From contig JAHJME010000012.1 in the NCBI GenBank assembly GCA_018821435.1, positions 327,736 through 391,735 on the forward strand: a stretch of DNA of 64,000 nucleotides. The letters run 5' to 3'. The position numbers and the translations under genes are program-made. Every line of letters starts with the position of its first letter. The stretch's first letter is position 1. The stretch is from Alphaproteobacteria bacterium (GTDB taxonomy: Bacteria > Pseudomonadota > Alphaproteobacteria > Caulobacterales > Caulobacteraceae). Positions 46,745-55,654 of this stretch are shown one piece after another. Under the pieces are notes generated by a model. The model was not told the DNA's origin and ran no database searches. It saw only the letters and a list, made by a program, of their open reading frames with translations.

Positions 46745-46765
46745 CCGACGGACTTCCGCCGTCGG
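46745..46765 (+). promoter_or_regulatory. Candidate S6:S18 leader hairpin of rpsF
   Basis: A 7-bp perfect stem CCGACGG/CCGTCGG with loop ACTTCCG containing CCG, 34 nt before the rpsF ATG. Autoregulatory S6:S18-binding leaders of rpsF operons carry a conserved CCG near such a hairpin. The assignment rests on position and CCG only. Confidence 0.4.
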
Positions 46766-46798
46766 CCGCGCCGCCCTCCACAACGGAAGAAGGAAAAC

Positions 46799-47161
46799 AT
46801 GGCGCTCTACGAGCACGTCGTTATCTCGCGGCAGGATATCTCGCCGCAACAAGCCGAAGCCCTCAACGATCAGCTGAAGACCCTCATCGAGGGCGGTGGC
46901 GGCAACGTCGCCAAGATCGAGTACTGGGGCCTCCGCAACCTCACCTACCGGATCAACAAGAACCGCAAGGGTCACTACTCCCTGCTCGCGATCGACGCGC
47001 CGTCGGACATCGTGAAGGAGATGGAGCGCCTGCTGTCGATCAACGAAGACGTGCTGCGCTACATGACCGTGCGTGTCGAAGAGCTCGACCTGGAGCTCTC
47101 GCCGATCCTCGCCCGCCGCGATCGCGACCGCGAACGCCGCGACGACGTTCCTCAGTTCTAA
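46799..47161 (+). CDS. rpsF: 30S ribosomal protein bS6
   Basis: A 120-residue S6 with the family start [20 protein letters not shown] and the conserved [20 protein letters not shown] segment that contacts 16S rRNA and S18. The C-terminal tail is charged ([12 protein letters not shown]), of the length seen in alphaproteobacteria. GAAGGA precedes the ATG. First gene of rpsF-rpsR-rplI. Confidence 0.98.
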   Translation: MALYEHVVISRQDISPQQAEALNDQLKTLIEGGGGNVAKIEYWGLRNLTYRINKNRKGHYSLLAIDAPSDIVKEMERLLSINEDVLRYMTVRVEELDLELSPILARRDRDRERRDDVPQF

Positions 47162-47179
47162 GAAAGGGAGGCTCTCGCT

Positions 47180-47461
47180 ATGACTGACGAAACCTCCGCC
47201 GCCCCGGCTCCGACCGCCGGCGCCGCCGCTGGTGGCCAACGCCGCCCGTTCTTCCGTCGCCGCAAGGTGTGCCCGTTCTCCGGCGCCAACGCGCCGAAGA
47301 TCGACTACAAGGACGTGAAGCTGCTGCAGCGCTACGTCTCCGAGCGCGGCAAGATCGTGCCGTCGCGCATCACCGCGGTGTCGGCCAAGAAGCAACGCGA
47401 ACTGGCCAAGGCCATCAAGCGCGCCCGCTTCCTGGCTCTGCTCCCCTACGTCGTGAAGTAA
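47180..47461 (+). CDS. rpsR: 30S ribosomal protein bS18
   Basis: A 93-residue S18 that pairs with S6 on the 30S platform. Conserved core [40 protein letters not shown] and [12 protein letters not shown]. An Ala/Gly-rich N-terminal extension of about 30 residues precedes the family core, as in other members of the order. 18 bp after rpsF and 13 bp before rplI. Confidence 0.98.
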   Translation: MTDETSAAPAPTAGAAAGGQRRPFFRRRKVCPFSGANAPKIDYKDVKLLQRYVSERGKIVPSRITAVSAKKQRELAKAIKRARFLALLPYVVK

Positions 47462-47474
47462 GGGAGACGCACAG

Positions 47475-48059
47475 ATGAAAGTCATTCTGCTCGAACGCCT
47501 CGAAGGCTGGGGCGCCCTCGGCGACGTGGTCGTGGTCAAAGACGGCTACGCCCGCAACTTCCTGCTGCCCCGCCAGAAGGCGCTTCGCGCCAACGCGGCC
47601 AACCTCAAGGTGTTCGAAGCCCAGCGCTCCGACATCGAGGCCCGCAACGCGAAGGCCAAGGAAGCGGCCGGCGTGTCCGGCGAAAAGCTGGACGGCACGT
47701 CCTACATCATGATCCGCCAGGCGGGTGAATCCGGCCAGCTCTACGGTTCGGTCGCCGGTCGCGACGTGGCCGATGCGGTCAACGCCGAAGGCGGCAAGAT
47801 CGAACGTGCGATGGTCGCGCTCGACAAGCCGATCAAGACGCTCGGCCTGCACGAAGTGAAGGTGCGCCTGCACGCCGAAGTGACGGTCACCGTGACCCTC
47901 AACATCGCGCGCAGCCAGGACGAAGCCGAACGCCAAGCGCGCGGCGAGAACGTCATCAACGCGCAGTTCGAGGAAGAACGCGAAGCGGCCGAACAGGCTG
48001 CCGCGGACATGCTCGAAGGCGGCGCTGGCACGCACGAGATGTCCGGCTACGACGCCTAG
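47475..48059 (+). CDS. rplI: 50S ribosomal protein bL9
   Basis: A 194-residue L9 with the N-domain MKVILLERLEGWGALGDVVV, KDGYARNFLLPRQKALRA and a long connecting helix. The C-domain GQLYGSVAGRDVADAV is intact. About 45 residues longer than E. coli L9, with an acidic C-terminal extension (EEEREAAEQAAADMLEGG), usual in alphaproteobacteria. Closed by a strong terminator. Confidence 0.98.
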   Translation: MKVILLERLEGWGALGDVVVVKDGYARNFLLPRQKALRANAANLKVFEAQRSDIEARNAKAKEAAGVSGEKLDGTSYIMIRQAGESGQLYGSVAGRDVADAVNAEGGKIERAMVALDKPIKTLGLHEVKVRLHAEVTVTVTLNIARSQDEAERQARGENVINAQFEEEREAAEQAAADMLEGGAGTHEMSGYDA

Positions 48060-48083
48060 ACATCGACGACTTGACGGTTGTTG

Positions 48084-48117
48084 CGGCGCGGAACCCCGGT
48101 TCCGCGCCGTTTCTTTT
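48084..48117 (+). terminator. Terminator after rplI
   Basis: An 11-bp stem CGGCGCGGAAC/GTTCCGCGCCG with a CCCG tetraloop (48084-48109), followed by TTTCTTTT. Ends the rpsF-rpsR-rplI transcript. Confidence 0.92.
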
Positions 48118-48220
48118 GCCCCTGTGGCAGATTTATCATTTGCGTCAAATCGGTGACTACCTAGCTTCCCCCGCACAGGCATAGACCGGGATCAAACCCG
48201 CACCTTCCGAGGGGAACTAC

Positions 48221-50632
48221 ATGCGCTACCGTTATCTCCTGTTCGCGGCCGCTTCGGCCGCGAGCCTCCTGGGCACGTCGGCCGTCGCCCAGGCGCCGTC
48301 CGGCAATTCCGAGGTCGAGGAACTCATCGTCACTGGGACCCGCGCCGCGGGCCGTTCGCGGCTCGAATCGCTGGCGCCCGTCGACGTGATCACCGCCCAG
48401 TCGCTTCAGCGCCAAGGCACGACCGAGCTGGCCAGCGCGCTGGCGGCGACCGTGCCGTCCATCAATTTCCCCCGCCCGTCCAACACCGACGGCACCGACG
48501 CCGTGCGTCCAGCCACGTTGCGCGGACAAGGCCCGGATCAGACCCTGGTGCTGGTCAATGGCGCTCGCGGACACACCTCGGCCCTCCTCAACCTCAACGG
48601 ATCCGTCGGCCGCGGTTCGGCGGCGGTCGACCTGAACGCCATCCCGTCCACGGCGATCGACCGCATCGAAGTGCTGCGTGACGGCGCATCCGCGCTCTAT
48701 GGTTCCGACGCCATCGCCGGCGTGATCAACGTCATGCTCCGCCAGGCCGACCACGGCGGCGGCGCCAGCGTCACCTACGGCCAGTACCTGACGCAGTTCG
48801 ACGGCTTCTACGGTCGTGACGGCCACATCTCCGACGGCGCCACCACGACGGTGAACGGCTGGCAGGGCCTGAAACTCGGTTCGGACGGCTTCCTGACCGT
48901 CTCGGCGGAATACCGCGACCGCAATCACACCAACCGCAGCGACATCGACCCGCGCGTCACCCCGCTGAAGATCCGCTCGCGCTTCGGAGATGGCGACGTG
49001 CAGGACGGCAGCCTCTACCTGAACGCCGGCAAGCCCCTGGGCGGCGGCTTCGAACTGTTCGGTTGGGCCGGCGGCCAGAAGCGGCATGCCGAATCCGCCG
49101 CGACGTATCGCACCCCGACCGACGCCACCCAGAACATCATCGCCATCTACCCCGACGGCTATATCCCGCTGCTCAACACCCACTCGAAGGACGCCCAGGG
49201 CGGTCTGACGCTGAAGGGCGAGATCGCCGGCTTCCGATCGACGTTCACCGGCAGCTACGGCTGGAACGAGATCAGCTACGACGTCAAGAACACCCTCAAC
49301 CCCTCGCTGGGCCCGACGTCGCCGCACGAGTTCTACGCCGGCAAGCTGATCTATGACCAATGGGTCGGCAACGCCGACTTCAGCCGCGACGTCGACGTGG
49401 GCCTGGCCGGTCCGCTGAACGTCGCGTTCGGCGTCGAAGGCCGTCGCGAGGGCTACGAGATCGGCGCCGGCGAGCCCGGCTCCTACATCCGCGGCCCCTT
49501 CACCACCCTGGCGCTGGGCTCGCGGGGCTTCTCGGGCTTCACGCCGTCGAACGAGATCGACAAGCACCGCACCAACGTCGGCGCCTACCTCGCCCTCGAA
49601 GGCAAGGTCACCGACCGGTTCACCGCCTCGGCGGCGATCCGCCAGGAGCACTACTCCGACTTCGGCAACAACACCTCGGGCAAGCTCTCGGCGCGCTATG
49701 AGGTCAGCGACAGCCTGGCCTTCCGCGCCTCGGCGGAGACCGGCTTCCGGGCGCCCAGCCTGCAGCAGCAGTACTTCACCTCCACCGCCATCCTGTTCGT
49801 GAACGGCGTGCCGTTCGAAACCGGCACCTATCCGTCGGTAAGCGCGGTGGGCACGGCCCTGGGCGGCCAGCCGCTGAAGGCCGAGAAGTCGGAGAACTAC
49901 GCCCTGGGCGCGGTCTTCCGGAAGAATGGCTTCGAGCTGACCATCGACGCCTATCAGATCAAGGTCGACGACCGCATCGTGCTGTCCGAGACCCTGACCG
50001 GCAGCGCCACCGCGGCGCCGGGCACCAACGCGCGTGCGCTGTTCGATCTGCTGTCGCCGCTGGGCGCGTCGGCGGCGCGCTTCTTCCTCAACGGCGTCGA
50101 CACCGATACCAAGGGCGTCGACATCGTCGCGCACTACGTGATCAACGACGATCAGGCCGGCCGCTTCGACCTGACGGCCGCCGCCAACATCAACGACTTC
50201 AACGTCACCAAGACCCCCAGCACCAAGCAGACGGTGCTGCCGGTCCCCGTGTCGCTGTTTGCGCGCCAGGCGGTGCTGCGGTTCGAGAAGAGCGCGCCGA
50301 AGTGGAAGACGTCCCTGCAGGGCGACTGGTCGAAGGACGCCTTCGGCGCGACCCTGCGCACCACGTTCTACGGCGACGTGCTGGCGCCCGGCACGCTGGC
50401 CGACGGCAGCGCGGACATCAACACCGGCGTGCGGGGCATCGTCGATCTGGAGGCCCGCTACACGGTCGCCGAGCGCGTGACCCTGGCGCTCGGCGCGGAC
50501 AATCTGTTCGACACCTATCCGCGCCAGATCGTCCCCAACCTGAACGCGACCGGGGCCGCGCCCTTCACGTCGTTCTCGCCGTTCGGGTTCAACGGCCGGT
50601 TCGTGTACGGCCGCGTCAGCTATCGCTGGTAG
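48221..50632 (+). CDS. TonB-dependent outer-membrane receptor
   Basis: An 803-residue active transporter of the outer membrane. Signal peptide (cleavage near SAVAQ), TonB box candidate VEELIVTGTRA, plug domain ATLRGQGPDQTLVLVNGARG and DRIEVLRDGASALYGSDAIA, then a 22-strand barrel ending in GRFVYGRVSYRW with the terminal aromatic residue. The class (catecholate, cobalamin or sugar) is not clear from sequence; no transport or metabolic genes are adjacent. It sits between rplI and dnaB, an unusual place, and has its own terminator. Confidence 0.95.
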   Translation: MRYRYLLFAAASAASLLGTSAVAQAPSGNSEVEELIVTGTRAAGRSRLESLAPVDVITAQSLQRQGTTELASALAATVPSINFPRPSNTDGTDAVRPATLRGQGPDQTLVLVNGARGHTSALLNLNGSVGRGSAAVDLNAIPSTAIDRIEVLRDGASALYGSDAIAGVINVMLRQADHGGGASVTYGQYLTQFDGFYGRDGHISDGATTTVNGWQGLKLGSDGFLTVSAEYRDRNHTNRSDIDPRVTPLKIRSRFGDGDVQDGSLYLNAGKPLGGGFELFGWAGGQKRHAESAATYRTPTDATQNIIAIYPDGYIPLLNTHSKDAQGGLTLKGEIAGFRSTFTGSYGWNEISYDVKNTLNPSLGPTSPHEFYAGKLIYDQWVGNADFSRDVDVGLAGPLNVAFGVEGRREGYEIGAGEPGSYIRGPFTTLALGSRGFSGFTPSNEIDKHRTNVGAYLALEGKVTDRFTASAAIRQEHYSDFGNNTSGKLSARYEVSDSLAFRASAETGFRAPSLQQQYFTSTAILFVNGVPFETGTYPSVSAVGTALGGQPLKAEKSENYALGAVFRKNGFELTIDAYQIKVDDRIVLSETLTGSATAAPGTNARALFDLLSPLGASAARFFLNGVDTDTKGVDIVAHYVINDDQAGRFDLTAAANINDFNVTKTPSTKQTVLPVPVSLFARQAVLRFEKSAPKWKTSLQGDWSKDAFGATLRTTFYGDVLAPGTLADGSADINTGVRGIVDLEARYTVAERVTLALGADNLFDTYPRQIVPNLNATGAAPFTSFSPFGFNGRFVYGRVSYRW

Positions 50633-50654
50633 CCGACGTCCGATTCTGACGGAG

Positions 50655-50683
50655 CGGCGCGGGATTATTCCCGCGCCGTTTTC
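50655..50683 (+). terminator. Terminator after the TonB-dependent receptor
   Basis: A 9-bp stem CGGCGCGGG/CCCGCGCCG with loop ATTATT (50655-50678) and then TTTTC. Confidence 0.88.
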
Positions 50684-50710
50684 GTATGCGCCTGACCATC
50701 CTGGCGGTGC

Positions 50711-50749
50711 TTGTCCACAGGGCCGCAATCGTGTGTGGACAGGTCCACA
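50711..50749. promoter_or_regulatory. DnaA-box-like cluster before dnaB
   Basis: Three copies of a GTCCACA heptamer: TTGTCCACA (50711-50719, one mismatch to the DnaA consensus TTATCCACA), and the dyad TGTGGAC-AG-GTCCACA (50734-50749), an exact two-fold site. They lie 55-93 bp before the dnaB ATG. DnaA or another dimeric regulator could bind; not proven. Confidence 0.5.
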
Positions 50750-50803
50750 AATGTGTCACGCGCCGCAGTGCTGCGAGGCCCCGCGTTGTCTATCCGTAAA
50801 GCC

Positions 50804-52294
50804 ATGGCTCTCGTTCCAGCGCTCGACCTCCGTCCCGTCTCCAACGACATCGCGATCCTGCACGCGCCCTCCAACGTGGAGGCCGAACAGGCGCTGCTGG
50901 GCGCCCTGCTCTACGACAACGCCGCCTTCGAACGGCTGGGCGATCACCTCCAGCCCGCGCACTTCTACGAGCCGTTCCACCAGCGGCTGTTCCAGGCGAT
51001 CTCAACCAATATCCGCAAGGGCCAGCTGGCCGAGCCGATCCTGCTGGCCGAGCAGTTCAACCGCGACCCGGCGTTCGAGGAGCTGGGCGGCGTTCGCTAC
51101 ATGGCCGACCTGGTCGACCGCGCCCCGCCGGCCGCCAACGCTCCGGACTACGCCAACGCCATTTATGACCTGGCGCTGCGCCGCGACCTGATCCGCATCG
51201 GCGGCGAGATCAGCACGACGGCCCAGCAGGGCGACGCCGACATGGACGCCCGCGACCAGATCGAGTCGGCGGAACAACAGCTCTACCAACTGGCCGAGAC
51301 CGGCGGCGTCTCGTCCGGCTTCGTGAACTTCGCCGACGCGCTGCGCGGCGCCGTGGCCATGGCTGCCGAGGCGCACAGCCGCGACGGCGGCCTTGCCGGC
51401 CTGTCGACCGGCCTGATCGACATGGACCAGAAGATCGGCGGCATGCACCCCTCCGACTTGATGATCCTGGCGGCGAGGCCCTCGATGGGAAAGACCTCGC
51501 TGGCCTGTAACATCGCCTTCGACGTCGCCCGCAACTACGCCTGGGAGCCGCAGCCGGACGGGTCGAAGAAGACGGTCCGCGGCGGCGTGGTCGCGTTCTT
51601 CTCGCTCGAAATGTCCGCCGAACAGCTGGCGATGCGCCTGCTGGCCGAGGCCTCTGGCGTGTCGGGGGACCGGCTGCGCAAGGGCGAGATCGACGCCATG
51701 GAGTTCGGGCGCATCCGCGACGCGGCGCTCGAGATCCAGGAAGCGCCGCTCTACATCGACGCCACCGGCGGCATCACCCTGGCCAAGCTGGTCGCCCGGG
51801 CGCGGCGGCTGAAGCGGATGATGGGCCTGGACCTGGTCATCGTCGACTATCTGCAGCTGATCACGACCGGCGCCGGGGGCCCGGAAAACCGGGTGCAGGA
51901 GGTGTCGATGATCACCCAGGGCCTGAAGGCGCTGGCCAAGGAGCTCTCGGTGCCGGTCCTGGCGCTCTCGCAGCTCAGCCGCCAGGTCGAGAACCGCGAA
52001 GACAAGAAGCCTCAGCTCAGCGACCTGCGCGAATCCGGCTCCATCGAGCAGGACGCCGACATGGTCATGTTCGTCTACCGCGAGGAGTATTACCTCAGCC
52101 GGCTGGAGCCGCGGGAAGGCACCGAGGAACACTTCCGCTGGCAGGAACAGATGGATCAGGTGAAGGGCTTGGCCGACCTGATCATCGGCAAGCAGCGTCA
52201 CGGTCCGATCGGCACCGTCAGGCTGTCGTTCAACTCCGACACCACCAAGTTCGGCAACCTGGCGCGTGACAGCACTCGCTACGAGCAGCACTAG
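50804..52294 (+). CDS. dnaB: Replicative DNA helicase DnaB
   Basis: A 496-residue hexameric helicase of the replication fork. N-terminal domain with NVEAEQALLGALLYDNAAFE, RecA-like motor with Walker A LAARPSMGKTSLACNIA, Walker B DLVIVDYLQLI, and the arginine-finger/motif region QLSRQVENREDKKPQLSDLR followed by SGSIEQDADMVMFVYREEYY. No intein is present. ATG 50804 gives the usual MALVPALDLRP-type start; in-frame ATG 50711 falls inside the DnaA-like boxes and is rejected. Convergent with a Yip1-family gene. Confidence 0.97.
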   Translation: MALVPALDLRPVSNDIAILHAPSNVEAEQALLGALLYDNAAFERLGDHLQPAHFYEPFHQRLFQAISTNIRKGQLAEPILLAEQFNRDPAFEELGGVRYMADLVDRAPPAANAPDYANAIYDLALRRDLIRIGGEISTTAQQGDADMDARDQIESAEQQLYQLAETGGVSSGFVNFADALRGAVAMAAEAHSRDGGLAGLSTGLIDMDQKIGGMHPSDLMILAARPSMGKTSLACNIAFDVARNYAWEPQPDGSKKTVRGGVVAFFSLEMSAEQLAMRLLAEASGVSGDRLRKGEIDAMEFGRIRDAALEIQEAPLYIDATGGITLAKLVARARRLKRMMGLDLVIVDYLQLITTGAGGPENRVQEVSMITQGLKALAKELSVPVLALSQLSRQVENREDKKPQLSDLRESGSIEQDADMVMFVYREEYYLSRLEPREGTEEHFRWQEQMDQVKGLADLIIGKQRHGPIGTVRLSFNSDTTKFGNLARDSTRYEQH

Positions 52295-52303
52295 GCGCGG
52301 CGT

Positions 52304-52927
52304 CTATCTCGGAACGTAGGATGCCGAGAGCGGACCGCCGACCTCCGCCGCCTTGGCGGTGATCATCCCGCGTCCCACCGCCAACAGCAGGATGGCGATC
52401 AGCACCGCCGCGAACGCCGTGAGCTTGCGCTCCTCGGGCACGCCCATCAGCTTGGGCAGGCCGAGGTACAGCGCATAGAGGCTGTAGAGGCCGGCCAGGA
52501 TGCCGACCGGAATGCCCAGGCTGGGGTAGATTTCCGAAAGCCCGCCGATCCAACTGGCGGTGGCGGCATAGGCGACCAGGTTCAGCGCCGCGCCCCGGCC
52601 GCGCAACCCGCCGAAAGCCGGCGCCGTCAGGTCGATGAACGCCGCCAGCGCCCACACGGCCGCCAGCGTCAGGCCGTAGCTCACCGCGGCGCCCAGGATC
52701 AGGCCGACGACGCTCATGTGGACGCCGATGTTGGCGATGTTGAAGCCGAAGACCAGGACGCCGAAGACACCGCAGACCGCGGGGACGGCCGCCAGGGGCA
52801 CGGCGTAGCGCACGAACAGCGCCCGCGGCTCGGCCGGCGCCTCGGCGATCCTGTCCCAGGTCGCGCCGGGTCTGATCAGCATGCCTAAGGCGCGCGAAAC
52901 ACCGTTCGCCCCGCCCGCGACAACCAT
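52304..52927 (-). CDS. Yip1-family membrane protein
   Basis: A 207-residue inner-membrane protein with about five transmembrane helices and the Yip1 pattern GMLIRPGATWDRIAEAPAEP, VRYAVPLAAVPAVCGVFGVL, FGGLRGRGAALNLVAYAATA, and PSLGIPVGILAGLYSLYALY then LGLPKLMGVPEER. Bacterial Yip1 proteins are of unknown function. It is paralogous to the next gene upstream on the same strand (52958), from which 30 bp separate it, so they form a pair. Confidence 0.88.
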   Translation of the reverse strand: MVVAGGANGVSRALGMLIRPGATWDRIAEAPAEPRALFVRYAVPLAAVPAVCGVFGVLVFGFNIANIGVHMSVVGLILGAAVSYGLTLAAVWALAAFIDLTAPAFGGLRGRGAALNLVAYAATASWIGGLSEIYPSLGIPVGILAGLYSLYALYLGLPKLMGVPEERKLTAFAAVLIAILLLAVGRGMITAKAAEVGGPLSASYVPR

Positions 52928-52957
52928 CCCCTACCCCTCCAGCGTTACCCGCCGGGC

Positions 52958-54145
52958 CTAGCCTGCCTTGGCGAGTCCTTCCAGGCGCCGCTGATCGACC
53001 GCGCCGACCGCCGCCTTGAGCTCTTCCATGGTCACGCCGTTGCCGCTGGCCTGGACCATGAAGCGCTCGCCGACCAGGACGCTGTATTCGCCGCTCTTGG
53101 CCTGGCGGTCATAGTTCTCCTGGGTCATCCGCCCGCCGACCATGCCAACCTTCTCGTAGCCGGTGGCCGTTTCCTTGGAGGATTTCACGTTGAAGGCGCT
53201 GGCCATGCCGGCCAATGCGCCGGCCGCGCCCATGTCCGTGACTTCCAAACGCAGGCTGGCGTCGCCCTTGGCGTAGCGGCCCTCGGCCGTCGAACCCTGA
53301 TAGCCGCCGGCCCCACCGCTGGAAGCGCTGACCTCGTCGCGGTTAAAGCCTGCGACGCTGGCCGGCAGATAGGCCTTGAGCGCCTCGGGGTCGGTCGCGG
53401 TCGCCGTGCCGGCCTCGGCCTGCTTGGCGGCCACCTCCATGCGCTTGGAGGCCTCCTGAAGCTTGGCGAGGTCCACGGAGCCGGCGCCCGGGACATTCAC
53501 CGTCCCCGAGACCGACCCGATGGCCGCGGCCGGGTTCATGGCGCCGCTCAGGGTCATGACGCTGCTGGTCACGAGACCGATGACGATGCTGACCACGATC
53601 GCCACGACGATGACGACCGCCGTGTAAGGCAGCGCCTTTTCCTCGGGCGTCTTCATCAGCTTGGGCAGGCCCTTGAAGAACAGGAACAGGCTGTAGAGGC
53701 CGCCCAGGATCGCGATGATCCCCAGCGCCGGGATCAGCATGAACACGCCGGCCACCCACGACGCCGTCGGCGCGTAGGCCGCGACCTTGAAGGCCTGGAC
53801 CCGATCCTTGGCGCCGCCGAAGTTCGGGGCCAGCGCCTCGATGATCAGGGCCATGACGTAGACCATCGCCAGGCTGAGGCCGTAGGAGACGATCGCCTGA
53901 ACGACGAGCCAGATCGGGGACGGCCGGAACGAAATTCCGAAGCCGCCGATGCCGAAGATCAGCAAACCGACCAGGCTGCAGACCGCGGGGATCGCCGCCA
54001 GCGGAATGATATAGCTCTTGTAGAGCCCGGCGATCGTGGCCGGCTCGCGGTCGATCTCGTCCCAGGTCTCGGTGGGCTTCAGCAGGAGGCCCTTCACTCG
54101 CGCCACTAGACCCGCCGTCGCGGACCCCGGTTCAATCACGCTCAT
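52958..54145 (-). CDS. Yip1-family membrane protein with soluble C-terminal domain
   Basis: A 395-residue protein. Residues 15-205 repeat the Yip1 membrane domain of the neighbour (LLLKPTETWDEIDREPATIA, PALGIIAILGGLYSLFLFFK, GLPKLMKTPEEK). After the last helix comes a ~190-residue extracytoplasmic or cytoplasmic region (LQEASKRMEVAAKQAEAG, LPASVAGFNRDEVSASSGGA, then KVGMVGGRMTQENYDRQA) with a PsbP/LpqN-like alpha-beta look that I cannot name. ATG 54145 with GGAG upstream is chosen over ATG 54217. Likely duplication followed by domain gain. Confidence 0.85.
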   Translation of the reverse strand: MSVIEPGSATAGLVARVKGLLLKPTETWDEIDREPATIAGLYKSYIIPLAAIPAVCSLVGLLIFGIGGFGISFRPSPIWLVVQAIVSYGLSLAMVYVMALIIEALAPNFGGAKDRVQAFKVAAYAPTASWVAGVFMLIPALGIIAILGGLYSLFLFFKGLPKLMKTPEEKALPYTAVVIVVAIVVSIVIGLVTSSVMTLSGAMNPAAAIGSVSGTVNVPGAGSVDLAKLQEASKRMEVAAKQAEAGTATATDPEALKAYLPASVAGFNRDEVSASSGGAGGYQGSTAEGRYAKGDASLRLEVTDMGAAGALAGMASAFNVKSSKETATGYEKVGMVGGRMTQENYDRQAKSGEYSVLVGERFMVQASGNGVTMEELKAAVGAVDQRRLEGLAKAG

Positions 54146-54277
54146 TGTTGCTCTCCAGCCCTTGTCACGAAAATCCCCGACGCCACGTAACCCTATCGCA
54201 GACGACTGCGACGGCAAGCCACCGCACAGAGCCGTCCGGGTCGGCTAGACTTCACGGCATTCGAATCAGGAGACTCC

Positions 54278-55654
54278 ATGGCCCGTGACGGCGCCGTCTA
54301 TGCCTGCCAGTCCTGCGGGGCCGTGCAGACGAAGTGGTCCGGGCAGTGCCCGGCCTGCGGGGCCTGGAACACGCTTGTCGAGGAACTGACCAGCAGCCGG
54401 CCCCCAGGCGCGCTGAAGCCCAGCAAGACCACCCGTGGCCGCCACCTCGCGTTCGAGGGCCTGGACCAGAGCACGCCCGCCCCGCCGCGCATGGTCACCG
54501 GCGTCGGCGAATGGGACCGGGTCTGCGGCGGCGGCGTCGTTCCGGGCTCGGCCATCCTGGTCGGCGGCGACCCTGGCGTGGGCAAATCCACGCTGCTGCT
54601 TCAGGTGGCGGCCGAGGCCGCGCGGCGCGGCGCGCGCTGCGCCTATATCTCGGGCGAGGAAGCCATCGAGCAGGTGCGCAGCCGCGCCCAGCGCATGGGT
54701 CTGGCCGACGCGCCGGTGAAACTGGCCGCCGAGACCTCGTTGCGCGCCATCATCGACGGGCTGAAGGCCGAGCCGTTCGACCTGGTGGTGATCGACTCGA
54801 TCCAGACCATGTGGAGCGACAACCACGAGGCGGCGCCCGGATCGGTGACCCAGGTCCGCGCCGCCGCCGGCGAACTGGTGCGCCTGGCCAAGAAGGGCAA
54901 CCTGGCCGTGATCCTGGTCGGCCACGTGACCAAGGACGGCGCGATCGCCGGGCCGCGCGTGGTGGAGCACATGGTCGACGCCGTCTTCGCCTTCGAAGGC
55001 GAGCGCGGCTATCCGTTCCGCATCCTGCGCGGCGCCAAGAACCGCTTCGGCGCCACAGACGAGATCGGCGTCTTCGAAATGGGCGATTCGGGCCTGTCCG
55101 AGGTGAAGAACCCCTCGGCCCTGTTCCTCAACACCTCGGGCGAGCGGGCGGCTGGCGCGGCGGTGTTCGCTGGCATCGAAGGCTCGCGCCCGGTGCTGGT
55201 CGAGATCCAGGCCCTGGTGGCGCCCTCGGCCTACGGTACGCCGCGACGAGCCGTGGTCGGCTGGGACTCGGGCCGCCTCGCCATGATCCTCGCCGTGCTG
55301 GAGGCCCGCTGCGGCCTCGGGTTCGGGGATAAGGACGTCTACCTCAACGTCGCCGGAGGTCTCCGCATCTCGGAGCCGGCCGCCGACCTGGCCGCCGCCG
55401 CCGCCCTCGCCTCCTCCGCCTTCGACGTCGCCCTGCCGCAGGACTGCGTCGTCTTCGGCGAGATCAGCCTGTCCGGCGAGGTGCGCCCGGTGAGCCGCAT
55501 GGACGGCCGCATGAAGGAAGCCGCCAAGCTGGGCTTCCGGCGCGCCCTGGGTCCGGCCGATGTGGAAAAGCCCGCGCTGGCCTATACCGGGGCCAATCGG
55601 CTGGCCGACGCCATCCAGCGAATCCACGATTCCGCCTGGGAAGATCGCAAGTGA
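54278..55654 (+). CDS. radA: DNA repair protein RadA
   Basis: A 458-residue RecA-like recombination-branch-migration factor. N-terminal zinc finger YACQSCGAVQTKWSGQCPAC, Walker A GGDPGVGKSTLLLQ, the RadA signature KNRFGATDEIGVFEM and a C-terminal Lon-protease-like domain (NVAGGLRISEPAADLAAAAA). Starts MARDGAVYAC. The stop overlaps the cvpA start by GTGA. First gene of a five-gene operon. Confidence 0.97.
   Translation: MARDGAVYACQSCGAVQTKWSGQCPACGAWNTLVEELTSSRPPGALKPSKTTRGRHLAFEGLDQSTPAPPRMVTGVGEWDRVCGGGVVPGSAILVGGDPGVGKSTLLLQVAAEAARRGARCAYISGEEAIEQVRSRAQRMGLADAPVKLAAETSLRAIIDGLKAEPFDLVVIDSIQTMWSDNHEAAPGSVTQVRAAAGELVRLAKKGNLAVILVGHVTKDGAIAGPRVVEHMVDAVFAFEGERGYPFRILRGAKNRFGATDEIGVFEMGDSGLSEVKNPSALFLNTSGERAAGAAVFAGIEGSRPVLVEIQALVAPSAYGTPRRAVVGWDSGRLAMILAVLEARCGLGFGDKDVYLNVAGGLRISEPAADLAAAAALASSAFDVALPQDCVVFGEISLSGEVRPVSRMDGRMKEAAKLGFRRALGPADVEKPALAYTGANRLADAIQRIHDSAWEDRK

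Noticed and set aside
48125..48160. A Fur-box-like stretch before the TonB receptor
   Set aside because: Only short AAATC/GATTT symmetry; too few matches to the Fur consensus to claim iron control.
48161..50728. An 855-aa minus-strand frame across the TonB receptor gene
   Set aside because: Shadow of the receptor with no recognisable domain; the receptor has intact plug and barrel motifs.
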